Assembly: GCF_030538285.1 (NCBI RefSeq)
Contig: NZ_JAUNUG010000013.1
Location: forward strand, 1 to 64,000
DNA from: Corynebacterium sp.
Lineage (GTDB): Bacteria; Actinomycetota; Actinomycetes; Mycobacteriales; Mycobacteriaceae
Reading direction: 5' to 3'
DNA length: 64,000 nucleotides
The position numbers and the translations under genes were made by a program. This document shows positions 1 to 9,560 of the stretch, piece by piece (positions within the stretch are counted from its first letter, which is position 1; every line of letters begins with the position of its first letter). The notes below the pieces were generated by a model. It saw only the letters and a list, made by a program, of their open reading frames with translations, was not told the origin of the DNA and made no database searches.

Positions 1-221
1 TCCGGGTGCTATCGATTCGTCAGAACACTGCTACTGGACGCACGTCCCTAACACCCATACTCCCGCTGGTGTCAGCATCCTTCGACGACCCGAACCTCGT
101 GTCCACCGCCGGCCTGGTCCCGATCATGCGACTGGCCGACGAAGCCGGGCTGACTGCCTTGGCGCAGAATCGGTTGAGCGTACCGACCGATAACGGCGCG
201 AACGCAGGTGCCAAGATCGCC
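1..221 (+). pseudogene. IS1380-type transposase, N-terminal fragment
   Basis: A reading frame open from a GTG at 6 to a stop at 222-224 contains a stretch (FDDPNLVSTAGLVPIMRLAD and on) that resembles the N-terminus of IS1380-family transposases, where a conserved 'DDPNLVSxAGLVPxLxLAExAGL' segment precedes the catalytic part. Only about 45 recognisable residues remain before the frame ends at the left edge of the adjoining IS3-type element, so the gene is truncated and cannot make an active transposase. The left part of the element lies before the window. Family assignment rests on this short segment only. Confidence 0.6.
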
Positions 222-246
222 TGAACCGTTACGATAGTTGCCGCCG

Positions 247-1204
247 TTAGATTGGCTGAGCCACCTTCTCAGGTGACTCGGTGATTGTAACGTGCCCGAC
301 CCAGTGGGCTTGCTCACACTCCGCAGGAGGGAGCATGCCCAAGGTGGGGTGCAATCGTCGGTTGTTGTACCACTGCACCCACGACATGGTCGCGAGCTCG
401 ACATCCACGATCAACTCAAGCCGCTCCCGGGGTGAAGATCCTCGATCCGACGCACTCGGTCTTATACAGCCCGTTGATCGACTCCATCAGCGCATTGTCA
501 TAGGCATCACCCACGCTGTCGATCGACGGCGTGATCCCCTGCAAGGCCAAGTTTTCGGTGAATCTCACCGCCGTGTACTGACTACCGGCATCCGAGTGGT
601 GGGTCAGTTCCCCGGCCACGACGGGGTGCTGGATCCGGTCGCGTTCCCACAACGCCAGGTGCAGCGGGATGCGCACCAGTTCCACCCCGCGGGAGGTCTG
701 GGCATGCCAGCCGACGATGCGCTGGGAGTATACATCGACGATGAAAGCGACATACACCCAGCCAGACGCAGTGTGTACATACGTGAAATCCGCTACCCAC
801 TCCCGGTTGGGGGCCTGGGCGGTGACATCCCTGTTGAGCAGATCCGGGGCACGGTGCCCGGCCCCAGCAACCGAGGTGCGGGGTTTCGTCCGACGCCTGG
901 AGATACCGTTCATCCCGACCAATCGCATCAACCGGTCAACGGTGCAGTCCGCCACCGAGTAACCCTGACTGTGCAGGTGGGCGACCATCTTTCGACGGCC
1001 GTACAGGGATTCCGGGGTGTCCTTCAGGCCGTAGAGGACATGGAGGATCTGCGCGTCTGCCACCGTCCTGGCCGCCGACGCAGCGTTCTTCCAGTGCCGG
1101 TAAGTCCTCGCCGCAACCTGCACGCCCTGCTCACGCAGGACACGACAGACTGACTCGACGGCGAAGCCCTCGTCTCTCATCTGATCGATGAATCCGATGA
1201 TCAA
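247..1204 (-). pseudogene. IS3-family transposase orfB (frameshifted)
   Basis: This is the DDE integrase-type transposase subunit. The uninterrupted frame (416-1204, 262 residues from a TTG overlapping the orfA stop) holds a helix-turn-helix_21 type N-terminus and the rve catalytic core with all three acidic residues: D in VADFTYVH, D in HHSDAGSQY and E in DNALMESINGL. At about 425-430 the frame shifts after 'TECVGSRIFTP'; one missing base accounts for it. The lost tail, readable in the next frame down to a stop at 247-249, contains the family-typical 'WVQWYNNRRLHPTLG'. The catalytic core is intact but about 55 C-terminal residues are lost, so the protein is probably inactive. A sequencing error is possible. 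Confidence 0.8.
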
Positions 1205-1512
1205 CGGTTTCGGGGGTCGAGCTCCCCGGCGAAGAAAACCGTGGCCTTCCTCAGGATCTCGTAGGCCTCCCGCAGTCGCTTGTTCTCTTTGCGCAGGCGG
1301 TTCATTTTCTCGTTCTCCTCGGTGGTGACACCGGGTGCGTGGCCGGCGTCGACCTCGGCCTGCCGGACCCAGTTACGCAGCGTTTCTCGGGAAACCCCCA
1401 GCTCCTCACCGATGGCCATGCACGCCGCAGTCAACGAGCGGTAGTCATCACGGTGCTGCTGGACCATCCGCACGGCCCGGGCTTTGAACTCGGGGTCGTA
1501 GGACTTCTTCAT
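1201..1512 (-). CDS. IS3-family transposase orfA
   Basis: A 103-residue protein with the HTH_Tnp_1 fold typical of IS3 orfA: an N-terminal 'YDPEFKARAVRMV' helix, a helix-turn-helix around residues 25-50 (GEELGVSRETLRNWVRQ), and a C-terminal leucine-zipper-like coiled coil (residues 66-90, MNRLRKENKRLREAYEILRK) for multimerisation. Its TGA stop overlaps the TTG start of orfB (TTGA), consistent with coupled translation or programmed frameshifting to an OrfAB fusion as in the family. It would bind the element's terminal repeats. Confidence 0.85.
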   Translation of the reverse strand: MKKSYDPEFKARAVRMVQQHRDDYRSLTAACMAIGEELGVSRETLRNWVRQAEVDAGHAPGVTTEENEKMNRLRKENKRLREAYEILRKATVFFAGELDPRNR

Positions 1513-1653
1513 GATGCTGATCCTTCCTCATCGGAGGACGGCACGAAACCCATGACGGTTCAGAGAAGATCGTTCAATATCGTTTGGCCATCCCGCCGTT
1601 GGTGCCGACCCAACTCTTGACTCGGATCGATGAAGCCCTAGGGGGCATTGACG

Positions 1654-2529
1654 TCAAAGAACTTGTACGCCGGGCCATCGCTTCATTACCTGATCACGGC
1701 CCTCTTTGTCTATGGATGATCCATCCGGAAAAATAGTAGAACCGGTCACCCTTGCTCCGTCGAAGGTGTCTAAATTGCAAGTGGCCCCGGTAAAGTCGGC
1801 CTGGTCCAGATTCGCACCGTCAAAGATACATCCTTCCAGATTAGAACCGGTGAAAGAGGCAAAAGCTAGTTCACATCCTATGAACGACGATTTGAACATA
1901 TTCCCACGAACGATCAATCCTGTTGCTCTAGATTGTTCAAAACTGGAGCGCCAGAAATTGCCATTGAAGGTGGTGGATTCAAGATTGGCACCGGAAAAAT
2001 TTGCTTCATTAGCCGTGGCGTCATCGAATTCCGTGTAACTGAGGTTTGCTCCCTGGAAAAGTAGTCTAGAAAGGGTCACCCCGCTAACCCTGAGGTGGGA
2101 CAGGTCAATATCCGAAAAATCTACCCTTACCTCGACAGTTGGATTCTCAGGTTCGAGAAAGGCGGCTTTCCACTGATAGTTGGGGACGAACTGTGGCATA
2201 TCGAAGATGGTGACAACTTGTCCACGCTCTTCGCTCAGCGGGCCAGCGAATCGTGAACACAACCCTGACAATGCCGCTTCTCGAGCACGAACAGTTGGAT
2301 CGCTGTGGCGGGCGAGTATGTCCCCGGAGTCGATAAAGGTTATAAGAAGGTTGATTATCTCCTGTAATCTTCCTGTGGCGGAGTTCAGGTCAGTGATGGA
2401 CCAGGAGTCTGCGAGGTGAAGCAAATCGTACACAGCGACGAGCCGAAGAAGAGAGGACCTGGATCTTAGGCTTCGGGAGGACTGGAAGAATCGTTCATCT
2501 AATCGCTGGCTCATCGTCATGTCTTTCAT
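1654..2529 (-). CDS. pentapeptide-repeat protein
   Basis: A 291-residue protein. Residues from about 136 to 265 form consecutive A(D/N)Lxx-like pentapeptides (FSGANLESTTF, FTGSNLEGCIF, FDGANLDQADF), which fold as a right-handed quadrilateral beta helix. The N-terminal 120 residues are helical with no signal peptide or clear membrane segment, so it should be cytosolic. The start ATG lies 6 bases after the stop of the secreted LGFP protein and is preceded by AAGGGG, so the two genes are almost certainly co-transcribed. The function is unknown; pentapeptide proteins mostly act through protein contacts. A+T-richer codon use than the core genes suggests acquisition. Confidence 0.85.
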   Translation of the reverse strand: MKDMTMSQRLDERFFQSSRSLRSRSSLLRLVAVYDLLHLADSWSITDLNSATGRLQEIINLLITFIDSGDILARHSDPTVRAREAALSGLCSRFAGPLSEERGQVVTIFDMPQFVPNYQWKAAFLEPENPTVEVRVDFSDIDLSHLRVSGVTLSRLLFQGANLSYTEFDDATANEANFSGANLESTTFNGNFWRSSFEQSRATGLIVRGNMFKSSFIGCELAFASFTGSNLEGCIFDGANLDQADFTGATCNLDTFDGARVTGSTIFPDGSSIDKEGRDQVMKRWPGVQVL

Positions 2530-2535
2530 GGCCCC

Positions 2536-4419
2536 TTAGTACCTCAACTTGTTCCAGAGGTTGACGTAGTCGGGACAGCGGGAAGCTCGGGGCTCAGTGC
2601 GTTCATCACTTTTGCTGTGATGGCACCACGCTGTCACTACGCCCACCGGAAAATTATCTCTAGATTTGGTGGGATCCTTGGCGGGATAGTTCTTATATTT
2701 GTTCATCGAAACAGGGCGGAAGATTGCTGTGAGGTAGATGGGGTCTTCGACGTTCCGACATCCTGCTCTAGGTTCAAACATGTACTCCCTGCAATCTACA
2801 AAGTAGACCCTACTCGTGTACTTGAAGTTGTTTGTTTCAGTGCCTCCAACGTTATTTTCGCGCTGCGTCTTGATCAAATGGTAGATCATGTCTCGATTAG
2901 ACATGTTGTGCTTCTTGGTGAGCTTTTCATATCCCCACCCGTCGTCACTTCCGTTTGCATATTTCGTGTAAAAACCGTTTCTGACGACATATCGGACTTC
3001 TTCCGATCCTGCCGGCCAAGCGAGCTTCCTCAGGATTCCTCCAACTGCTCCGCCGACGATGATGCCACTTCGGGATGCCTGGTCATCTGCCAACGTAGTC
3101 ATCTGGGGTGAATCGTCTGCCACTAGAGTTAAGGCGGTTGATGAGCTCAAGTCCTCCAGGGAAAGTAGAGGAGTATCCCTCCTTATCAAACCGATGTTAT
3201 CTCCGGAGCCGAATGCAATGGCGTTGGAAAATTCTTGGGCAGTAGATTCGGCAGCGCTGAGTACATCAGGAATAGGGAAACCGAGATCATCTTCTGTCTC
3301 ATAAAGAGAGTGCCAGTAGTTATAGAGTTGCCCAGTCATCTCTCTCGCACCGAAAGGTCCAGACCAGGCGATTGCTCCTCGATCTTCGAACGGGACGAGA
3401 TGGAAAACTCCTGGAATTTCCGCGGTTTCGTCGCTTTCTGGGAATCCGAGTTGGCCGGTTTCCCGTCCCAAGGCGTCCCATACTTTCTGGGTGGCCAGGT
3501 ACATGAACCGGGTTTGCCGGTCGTTGCGCCAGCTGATCGTGCCGTTGGAAAAGTTATTGTAGAAGTACTGATCACCGTTGGACTTTTCATTGGTGATGGG
3601 GATGCCGATGGCATGGTGAGATCCCCCCAGCTGGTCATAACGCTGCTTGATATCGCCCCAAACCGCGCCACCTGTTAGAGGGTTATAATTGTTGTCGCCT
3701 CCCTGAAAAGTCTGCATCTGGGAAAGAGGAATATTGATGTCGATGGGGCCGGAGGTTGGGTAACCAAGCGGTCCAGACTCCCAACCGAGGGTTCCCCACT
3801 GACGCATCCCATCAAGGGTGACTGTGTGTGCCCCGATGTCAGGGTGCCAGTAGATCGACCCGCCGTAGAACTCACTTCGCTTTCCTATCCCGTCAGGGTT
3901 GGTCAACTCATTCGACTTCGGCGGACCAAGCCACGACAGCTGGCCGCCTACCTGCCGGTAGGCATCCAAGATGGCTCCGCACACCTGACGTCCTGTGGGC
4001 CACATGGTTTCACAACCAGTAGTGGCAAAGGTGCGGGGCTGTTCGGCACGCTGCGCTTCCTCAATTTCAACCTGGTCAGCTTGCTCTTTACTCACCCCTT
4101 CGGGAAGTCCAAGCACATCAGACCGCATTTCTCCTGTAACCAAGGTGCTCTTGGGTGCAGGAAGGGCAGCGTTCTTATCTGCAGCGATTACGACTTGCTG
4201 TTCATATTCAGCAACTACCTCTGGATGATCCAGTTCATACTGAATCAACTTATCTTCAACTGACGGCTCGTTCCTATCCGAAACATAATCGGATTGCTCG
4301 ATCCCCATCTCTAGCTCAAACGGCACTAACTCTTCTGGCTGGGCATGAGCGACCGGGGGTACCACCCCGAGTGCTATTAACGCCGAAAGGACGGCACCAA
4401 CGGTCCTTCTCTGAATCAC
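2536..4419 (-). CDS. secreted LGFP-repeat protein with unknown C-terminal domain
   Basis: A 627-residue exported protein. The GTG start at 4419 follows GGAAGGAG by 8 bases. Residues 1-26 are a Sec signal peptide (RR, hydrophobic core, cleavage after AHA). Residues 27-135 are a low-complexity acidic linker. Residues about 150-390 hold four to five LGFP repeats (for example LGYPTSGPI 218-226, LGFPESDE 324-331, LGFPIPD 379-385), which in corynebacteria tether proteins such as mycolyltransferases to the envelope. A glycine-rich hydrophobic link (452-464) leads to a domain at about 470-627 with four cysteines (543, 554, 599, 615) and no family I recognise. It is the first gene of a pair with the pentapeptide protein. 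Base use is A+T-rich for this genome. Confidence 0.85.
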   Translation of the reverse strand: MIQRRTVGAVLSALIALGVVPPVAHAQPEELVPFELEMGIEQSDYVSDRNEPSVEDKLIQYELDHPEVVAEYEQQVVIAADKNAALPAPKSTLVTGEMRSDVLGLPEGVSKEQADQVEIEEAQRAEQPRTFATTGCETMWPTGRQVCGAILDAYRQVGGQLSWLGPPKSNELTNPDGIGKRSEFYGGSIYWHPDIGAHTVTLDGMRQWGTLGWESGPLGYPTSGPIDINIPLSQMQTFQGGDNNYNPLTGGAVWGDIKQRYDQLGGSHHAIGIPITNEKSNGDQYFYNNFSNGTISWRNDRQTRFMYLATQKVWDALGRETGQLGFPESDETAEIPGVFHLVPFEDRGAIAWSGPFGAREMTGQLYNYWHSLYETEDDLGFPIPDVLSAAESTAQEFSNAIAFGSGDNIGLIRRDTPLLSLEDLSSSTALTLVADDSPQMTTLADDQASRSGIIVGGAVGGILRKLAWPAGSEEVRYVVRNGFYTKYANGSDDGWGYEKLTKKHNMSNRDMIYHLIKTQRENNVGGTETNNFKYTSRVYFVDCREYMFEPRAGCRNVEDPIYLTAIFRPVSMNKYKNYPAKDPTKSRDNFPVGVVTAWCHHSKSDERTEPRASRCPDYVNLWNKLRY

Positions 4420-4548
4420 CTAGAGCACTCCTTCCTGAAAGATTAATACGATCTTCCTAACCATAAACTGCCAGAAGACCTGAATCAGGTCAACGAAAAT
4501 TAAGGAGACAAACGGTACCCCTGAACGGGTTGAAATCCCTAGTCTCTT

Positions 4549-4587
4549 AGCCTCGATCCACCGAGGGCACATCGGTGGATCGAGGCT
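4549..4587 (-). terminator. perfect inverted repeat, likely terminator
   Basis: Arms 4549-4564 and 4572-4587 are exact 16-base reverse complements around a 7-base loop (gggcaca). The outer arm touches the TAA stop (4587-4589) of the minus-strand dehydrogenase-like gene, so it most simply ends that transcript. No T-run follows on the minus strand. Confidence 0.7.
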
Positions 4588-5285
4588 TAGAGGCCCTTGA
4601 TCTCCTCCTGCCCCGCGGCGGCGCCACCTGGGGCGTCAATAAACGGCAGGATCTTGCGCTGCGGAAGCGCATCGCGCCCGGCCAATTCCACGAGGACGTT
4701 GGCGACCAACTCACGCGACGTGGTCACCGTGTCATCGGAGGGACGGGCATTATCGACGACCGCGAGCCCACCCGCCGGCTCCAGCGTCAAACGCCCCGGG
4801 GCCAGGATGAGGTACTCGAGCTCAGAGTCGAGCAGGTGTCGGTCCACCGTCTCCTTGGAGTCGGCGTAAGGAAAGAAAGGATCTTCCGGATCGATGCCGT
4901 GGTCCAGCGAACCCAGGTAGGAGACCATGAGGAAGCGCGGCGGGTTGTCCAGCTGCTCCAGCCCGAGGATGCAGCTTAGGGCACCGTCGCGGTCAATGGC
5001 GTAGGTGGCGGCGGCGCCGTCCTTGCCACCGTTGCCGGCGGTCCAGATGACCACGTCGTAGCCGTCCAGGTGCTGCGCCCAATCCTCCGGGTGCAATGCC
5101 GTGAGGTCGCGGACGAACGGGGTGGAACCGAGGGCCTCGATATCAGGGGTCTGATCGACGTTGCGGATCAGCGAGGTGACATCCATCCCGGCCTTGATCA
5201 ACCGCGTGGTGGCCAATTGGGCGACCTTCCCGTGGCCGCCGATGATGAGAACCTTCTTCTGACTGGAGTGCTGTGCGTCGCTCAT
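4587..5285 (-). CDS. NAD(P)-binding atypical SDR family protein
   Basis: A 232-residue Rossmann-fold protein of the atypical SDR5 / NAD(P)H-binding group. The dinucleotide site is near the N-terminus (KVLIIGGHGKVAQLATTRL, residues 12-30), and a YADSK segment supplies the SDR Tyr-x-x-x-Lys pair. The family includes flavin-reductase-like and sugar-epimerase-like proteins; I cannot assign a substrate. I chose the ATG at 5285 (MSDAQHSS) over an upstream TTG. The gene ends at the 16-base hairpin and lies 22 bases downstream of the DUF1990 gene on the same strand, so it may be the last gene of that transcript. Confidence 0.8.
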   Translation of the reverse strand: MSDAQHSSQKKVLIIGGHGKVAQLATTRLIKAGMDVTSLIRNVDQTPDIEALGSTPFVRDLTALHPEDWAQHLDGYDVVIWTAGNGGKDGAAATYAIDRDGALSCILGLEQLDNPPRFLMVSYLGSLDHGIDPEDPFFPYADSKETVDRHLLDSELEYLILAPGRLTLEPAGGLAVVDNARPSDDTVTTSRELVANVLVELAGRDALPQRKILPFIDAPGGAAAGQEEIKGL

Positions 5286-5307
5286 GCAATCCACCCTACG
5301 GAAACTT

Positions 5308-5811
5308 TCAGGGTCGCATGCCGGCCACGTAACGACGATTAGCCCGCCGCTGCATCATCCGCGCCAGCGGGCCGGTGAGCTTGGCCAGCCACCAGGCGTG
5401 CCGCGAGAAGGCGATGACCCGGCCTGTCACGGTGCCGTCGGCAGCCATATCGATGAGGAATGCCTCCTCCCCCGATTCCACGTGCGCGGGCAGCGTGCCG
5501 TAGACGAGCAGGGTGCGGGTGGGTGTGTGTTCCTCCCGGATGATCAGGCACGATGATGTGGTCGGCCCGTAGTGCAGCCGGACCAGCTTGCCACGGCGTT
5601 GTGCGCGAACCCCCGCATGGGCGTGGGCCTGCCAGGTCAGTAGTTTCTCACTGGCTGCGGCGAAGACCTCGCGGCCGTGGCCGAGAACTGCCGCATGGTC
5701 GGTGATTTTCCAGCGCCGCAGCCCGATCTCCTCCGGAGCCCGGCCCTGGGCCAGGCGGAGGGTAGCCAGCTGCAGATGCGCCGGATAGGACAGGTGGCCG
5801 CGGGTGATCAC
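5308..5811 (-). CDS. DUF1990 family protein
   Basis: A 167-residue protein with a DUF1990-type sequence (HLSYPAHLQLATLRL near the start, GTVTGRVIAFSRHAWWLAKL near the end). The function of the family is unknown. The GTG start overlaps the TGA stop of the upstream small membrane protein (GTGA), giving translational coupling; longer upstream starts would run deep into that gene. No signal peptide is visible. Confidence 0.75.
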   Translation of the reverse strand: MITRGHLSYPAHLQLATLRLAQGRAPEEIGLRRWKITDHAAVLGHGREVFAAASEKLLTWQAHAHAGVRAQRRGKLVRLHYGPTTSSCLIIREEHTPTRTLLVYGTLPAHVESGEEAFLIDMAADGTVTGRVIAFSRHAWWLAKLTGPLARMMQRRANRRYVAGMRP

Positions 5812-6047
5812 TTGCGGCCGAAAGCCCAGTAGGCTGCCGGGCCGATGCCGTTGAGCAGCTGGGCCAGCGCCCACGCCCACTTCGGTCCCCGCACCCGGGA
5901 GGCCGGACGGCGATAGAGATCCACCCAGGCGCCGATCTTGGCGGCGAGTTCGACGGCGACTCCGGCAATCAGCGACACCCGCGAACGCGTCGACATGTCA
6001 TTGAACTCGGTGCGAAGCTGGGACAGGGACGGGTTTCGGCTGCTCAT
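5808..6047 (-). CDS. small membrane protein, PLDc_N-like
   Basis: A 79-residue protein starting at the ATG 6045-6047. Residues 25-42 are hydrophobic and the C-terminus (KWAWALAQLLNGIGPAAYWAFGRK) matches the pattern of small bacterial membrane proteins related to the phospholipase D N-terminal segment, where a helix ends in 'xGPxxYxxxGRK'. It overlaps the following DUF1990 gene by four bases. Biochemical role unknown. It is divergent from the P-type ATPase gene, with 78 bases between the starts. Confidence 0.65.
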   Translation of the reverse strand: MSSRNPSLSQLRTEFNDMSTRSRVSLIAGVAVELAAKIGAWVDLYRRPASRVRGPKWAWALAQLLNGIGPAAYWAFGRK

Positions 6048-6125
6048 GACGCTAATTTTACCAGGAGAGACGCAGCGCCGTCGGGACGCGCCATCAATAA
6101 GCCGCATCGCACGCGCGTACAGTGG

Positions 6126-8786
6126 GTGTATGTGAATGCAGCACCCTACGCCCACGATGTGAACACCGTTTTCGAGGACCTGGGCAGCCGCCCCGGGGGT
6201 CTGAGTTCCGCCGCTGCCGCCCGCGCTCTCGAGGAATACGGGGAGAACGCACTGCCCCAGGCCGCGGAGGAAACCTGGTGGCAGAGGCTGTTGCGCCAGT
6301 TCCAGGACCCGATGATCTACGTGCTCATCGCGGCGGCCGTGCTCACGGCCGCGCTCGGCGAGGTGGTGGACACCATCGTCATCGCCGCGGTGGTCATCAT
6401 CAACGCCGCAGTCGGGTTCTTCCAGGAGGGTAAGGCGGCGGACGCGCTCGCCGCGATCCGCGACATGCTCTCCCCCTCTTCCGAAGTGCTCCGCGACGAC
6501 ACCTGGCACACCGTCGACTCCTCCGAACTGGTCCCCGGCGATGTCGTGCGCCTGCGCCCAGGCGACAAAGTCCCGGCGGATCTGCGCCTTTTTACTTCCT
6601 CCAGCCTGCGCGTGGAGGAATCGGCCCTGACCGGCGAGTCCGTCCCCTCGGACAAGCAGATCGAGCCGGTCACCGAGGGGGCGGACCTCGGCGACCGAAC
6701 CTCCATGGCGTTTTCCGGCACGACCGTGGCCGCCGGCACCGGCCTGGGTGTGGTGACCGCCACGGGTGCTGATACCCAGATCGGCCACATCACCACCATG
6801 CTCGATGAGGTGGAGGCCGCAGAGACCCCCTTGACCCGCTCGATGAGCCGTTTCTCCTCGATGCTCGCGGTCGGTGCAGTGCTGCTGGCTGCGCTGATGA
6901 TCGGCGTATCGGTCATCATCTATGACACCGGTTGGGGCGAGGTCCTCATGTCGGCGATCGGTTTCGCCGTCGCCGCCATCCCCGAGGGCCTGCCCGCAAT
7001 CATGGCGATCACCCTAGCACTCGGCGTGCAGAAGATGGCTGCCCGCAACGCCATCACCCGCCGTCTGACCTCGGTGGAAACGCTGGGTTCCGTCACCACC
7101 ATCTGCACCGATAAAACCGGCACGCTCACCCGCAATGAGATGACGGTGCGCGCCGTCCACACCCGCAATCACATCTATGACGTCACCGGCACCGGTTACG
7201 CCCCGAAGGGGCGCCTGCTTCTCGACGACCGCGAGATCACCGTAGGCGAACACCCCGACCTTGCACGCATGGCCGAAGTGGCGGCATATGCCAATGACGC
7301 GGGCGTCGAGAAGCGGGACGGGCACTGGGTGCTCATCGGTGAGCCGACTGACGGTGGCATCCGCACCTTCGCCCTGAAAGCCGGGGTCGACGATCAGCGG
7401 CGCCGCATTGACGTGGTGCCCTTCGATTCCGAATTTAAGTACATGGCCACCCTCGACGACATGCAGCAGGGCCCGGTCATCCACCTCAAGGGTGCACCCG
7501 ACCGGCTGCTCGACCGCTGTGACCGGCAGTCCGATCCCGAGGGCGGCACCGAGCCGCTCGACCGCGCCTACTGGGAGGACAAGATCGAGGAGTTGGGGGC
7601 CCGGGGCCTGCGTGTGCTGGCCGCGGCCTGGCGCCAGGGCGAGGGCCTGAGCTCCCTGTCCGTCGACGACATCGATGGCGGCGGTTTCGTCTTCCTCGGC
7701 CTCTACGGCATCATCGACCCGCCACGGGACGAAGTTCTCGAGGCCGTCCGCACCGTCCAGGAGGCCGGTGTGCGGGTGCGGATGATCACCGGCGACCACG
7801 CCTCCACCGCCTCCGCCATCGCGCGTGAGGTCGGTCTGCGCGGCAACCGCGCCATCACTGGCGCCGAGCTGGAAGCCGCCACCGATTCCGAGCTGCAGAC
7901 CATCGTCCGCGACCACGACGTCTACGCTCGCACCTCGCCCGAGCACAAACTCCGCCTCGTGCAGGCACTGCAGGCCAACGGTGAGGTTGTCGCCATGACC
8001 GGTGACGGCGTCAACGACGCCCCCTCCCTCAAGCAATCCGACGTCGGCGTGGCCATGGGCATCAAGGGCACCGAGGCGACGAAGGACGCCGCCGACATCG
8101 TGCTCGCCGACGACAACTTCGCCACCATCGCCGCCGCCATGAAAATGGGTCGCACCATCTACGACAACCTCCGCAAGGCGATCGTGTTCATGCTGCCCAC
8201 CAACGGTGCGCAGGGCCTGGTCATCTTCGTCGCCATGCTCGTCGGCATGACCTTGCCTATCACTCCCCTGCAGGTCCTGTGGGTCAACCTCATCACCGCC
8301 GTCACCTTGTCCCTGGCCTTGAGTTTTGAGCCCGCTGAACCCGGCATCATGCGACGACGACCCCGCAACCCCGAGGCCGCCCTGTTGGACTCCGAGGCCA
8401 TCCTGCGCATCCTCTACGTCTCCGTCCTCATCGGCGGCGCCACCATCGCGGTGTTTCAGTACCTGCAGATGAACGGCGCCTCGCTCGAGGTCTCGCGCAC
8501 CATTGCCGTCAACACCCTGGTCGTCGGCCAGGTCTTCTACCTCTTCTCCGCACGCTTCTCCCGGGTCAGTGCCCTGCGGAAGGAGTTGTTCACCACCAAC
8601 CCAGTCTCCTGGTTGTGCGTGGGAATCATGTTGCTGCTCCAGCTGGCATTCGCCTACCTGCCGTTCATGCAGGCGGCGTTCCACACCACCTCGGTGGGGC
8701 TGCTCAGCTGGGGCGTGCCGATCCTGGTGGGCATCATCGTCTTCGCCGCCGTGGAGGTGGACAAGCTGATCCGTCGCCGGGTTTAG
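6126..8786 (+). CDS. cation-transporting P-type ATPase, calcium-type (P2)
   Basis: An 886-residue membrane pump. In order: an N-terminal cation-ATPase domain ([20 protein letters not shown]), helices M1-M2, an actuator domain with TGES (about residue 170), the IPEGLPA motif in M4 (about 283-289), the phosphorylation site DKTGTLT (Asp near 329), a nucleotide-binding domain, the hinge [10 protein letters not shown] (about 626-636), and six C-terminal helices with a cation-ATPase C domain. PEGLPA in M4 and the C-terminal six-helix bundle indicate a P2 (SERCA/PMR1-like) pump, probably for Ca2+ or Mn2+; CPx heavy-metal motifs are absent. GTG starts at 6126 or 6132 are both possible. It is monocistronic or paired with the amidotransferase 33 bases downstream. 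Confidence 0.9.
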   Translation: MYVNAAPYAHDVNTVFEDLGSRPGGLSSAAAARALEEYGENALPQAAEETWWQRLLRQFQDPMIYVLIAAAVLTAALGEVVDTIVIAAVVIINAAVGFFQEGKAADALAAIRDMLSPSSEVLRDDTWHTVDSSELVPGDVVRLRPGDKVPADLRLFTSSSLRVEESALTGESVPSDKQIEPVTEGADLGDRTSMAFSGTTVAAGTGLGVVTATGADTQIGHITTMLDEVEAAETPLTRSMSRFSSMLAVGAVLLAALMIGVSVIIYDTGWGEVLMSAIGFAVAAIPEGLPAIMAITLALGVQKMAARNAITRRLTSVETLGSVTTICTDKTGTLTRNEMTVRAVHTRNHIYDVTGTGYAPKGRLLLDDREITVGEHPDLARMAEVAAYANDAGVEKRDGHWVLIGEPTDGGIRTFALKAGVDDQRRRIDVVPFDSEFKYMATLDDMQQGPVIHLKGAPDRLLDRCDRQSDPEGGTEPLDRAYWEDKIEELGARGLRVLAAAWRQGEGLSSLSVDDIDGGGFVFLGLYGIIDPPRDEVLEAVRTVQEAGVRVRMITGDHASTASAIAREVGLRGNRAITGAELEAATDSELQTIVRDHDVYARTSPEHKLRLVQALQANGEVVAMTGDGVNDAPSLKQSDVGVAMGIKGTEATKDAADIVLADDNFATIAAAMKMGRTIYDNLRKAIVFMLPTNGAQGLVIFVAMLVGMTLPITPLQVLWVNLITAVTLSLALSFEPAEPGIMRRRPRNPEAALLDSEAILRILYVSVLIGGATIAVFQYLQMNGASLEVSRTIAVNTLVVGQVFYLFSARFSRVSALRKELFTTNPVSWLCVGIMLLLQLAFAYLPFMQAAFHTTSVGLLSWGVPILVGIIVFAAVEVDKLIRRRV

Positions 8787-8819
8787 GAGCCGGGCCGCAG
8801 CCTGACTAGACTACTTGGT

Positions 8820-9560
8820 ATGCCCGGAACGACCATCCATCCCCGCAAGCCCTTCGCGCTCCTAAGCACCCGCCCCGAGGACATCGCGGCTGCCGCTGAG
8901 CTGGTCAGCTTCCGGGAGAAGATGGGCCTGGGAACCTCCGGCATCGTGCAGCACCGCCTGGAAGCCCGCGAACTCGGGCGCCTCGACCTGCGCGACTTCT
9001 CCGGCGTCCTCCTCGGCGGCAGCCCCTTCAACGCCTCCGACCCGGTAAAATCCCTGCTCCAGATGCGTGTCGAGGCCGACCTGGCCCGCCTGATGGACGA
9101 GGTCCTCGACCGCGATTTCCCCCTGTTCGGCGCCTGCTACGGGGTCGGCACCGTGGGCACCGCCATCGGGGCGCGCATCGATAACACCTACGGTGAAAAA
9201 CCCAAGGTCATCGAAGTGTCCATTGTCCGGGAAGACCCCCTACTGGAGGGCATGCCCGACACCTTCCACACGATGGTCGGCCACAAGGAGGCCGTGGCGG
9301 TACTGCCGGACGTGGCCACGGTCCTGGCCACCGGGCAGGACTGCCCCACACAGATGTTCCGCGTGCAGGACAACGTCTACGCCACGCAGTTCCACCCCGA
9401 GCTGGCACCGGAGGCCTTCGAGCAGCGGCTGCGCATCTACGCCGACGCCGGCTACTACGAGCCGCACGAGCTCGATGAGATCCTCGCCGGCACCCGCGGG
9501 GTCGACCTCACAGTGGACGATCGGATCCTGCGGAACTTCGCCACGCGCTACGCGCGGTAG
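8820..9560 (+). CDS. class I glutamine amidotransferase-like protein
   Basis: A 246-residue protein with the class I amidotransferase fold. The nucleophile elbow is FGACYGVG (Cys about 103) and the partner histidine is in ATQFHPELAPEAF. It resembles stand-alone GMP-synthase-like GATase proteins of actinobacteria (annotated as glutamine amidotransferase). No synthetase domain is attached and no partner gene is obvious nearby, so the acceptor substrate is unknown. Starts at the ATG 8820. Confidence 0.8.
   Translation: MPGTTIHPRKPFALLSTRPEDIAAAAELVSFREKMGLGTSGIVQHRLEARELGRLDLRDFSGVLLGGSPFNASDPVKSLLQMRVEADLARLMDEVLDRDFPLFGACYGVGTVGTAIGARIDNTYGEKPKVIEVSIVREDPLLEGMPDTFHTMVGHKEAVAVLPDVATVLATGQDCPTQMFRVQDNVYATQFHPELAPEAFEQRLRIYADAGYYEPHELDEILAGTRGVDLTVDDRILRNFATRYAR

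Larger units (their letters stand above)
222..1562. mobile_element. IS3-family insertion sequence, 1341 bp
   Basis: Two overlapping minus-strand frames (orfA 1201-1512, orfB below) have the organisation of an IS3-family element. Candidate ends are imperfect inverted repeats: the left end begins TGAACCGT at 222 and the right end finishes ACGGTTCA at 1562; after a diverged stretch both share a GCCG-containing block. The left end sits exactly at the point where the IS1380-type frame stops. I find no clear 3-4 bp target duplication; AAGATCG occurs a few bases outside both ends (213-219 and 1566-1572) but not flush with them. Confidence 0.75.

Noticed and set aside
213-1572. AAGATCG on both sides as the IS3 target duplication
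   Set aside because: It is 7 bases long and lies 2-3 bases away from the proposed ends on each side, unlike the 3-4 base flush duplications of the family.
5808-6788. A 326-codon minus-strand frame over the start of the P-type ATPase
   Set aside because: Only its last 79 codons look like a protein; the rest mirrors the ATPase gene in the opposite frame.
7014-8684. A 556-codon minus-strand frame inside the P-type ATPase gene
   Set aside because: It has the Gly/His/Asp-rich composition of an antisense frame in G+C-rich coding DNA and opposes a clear enzyme gene.
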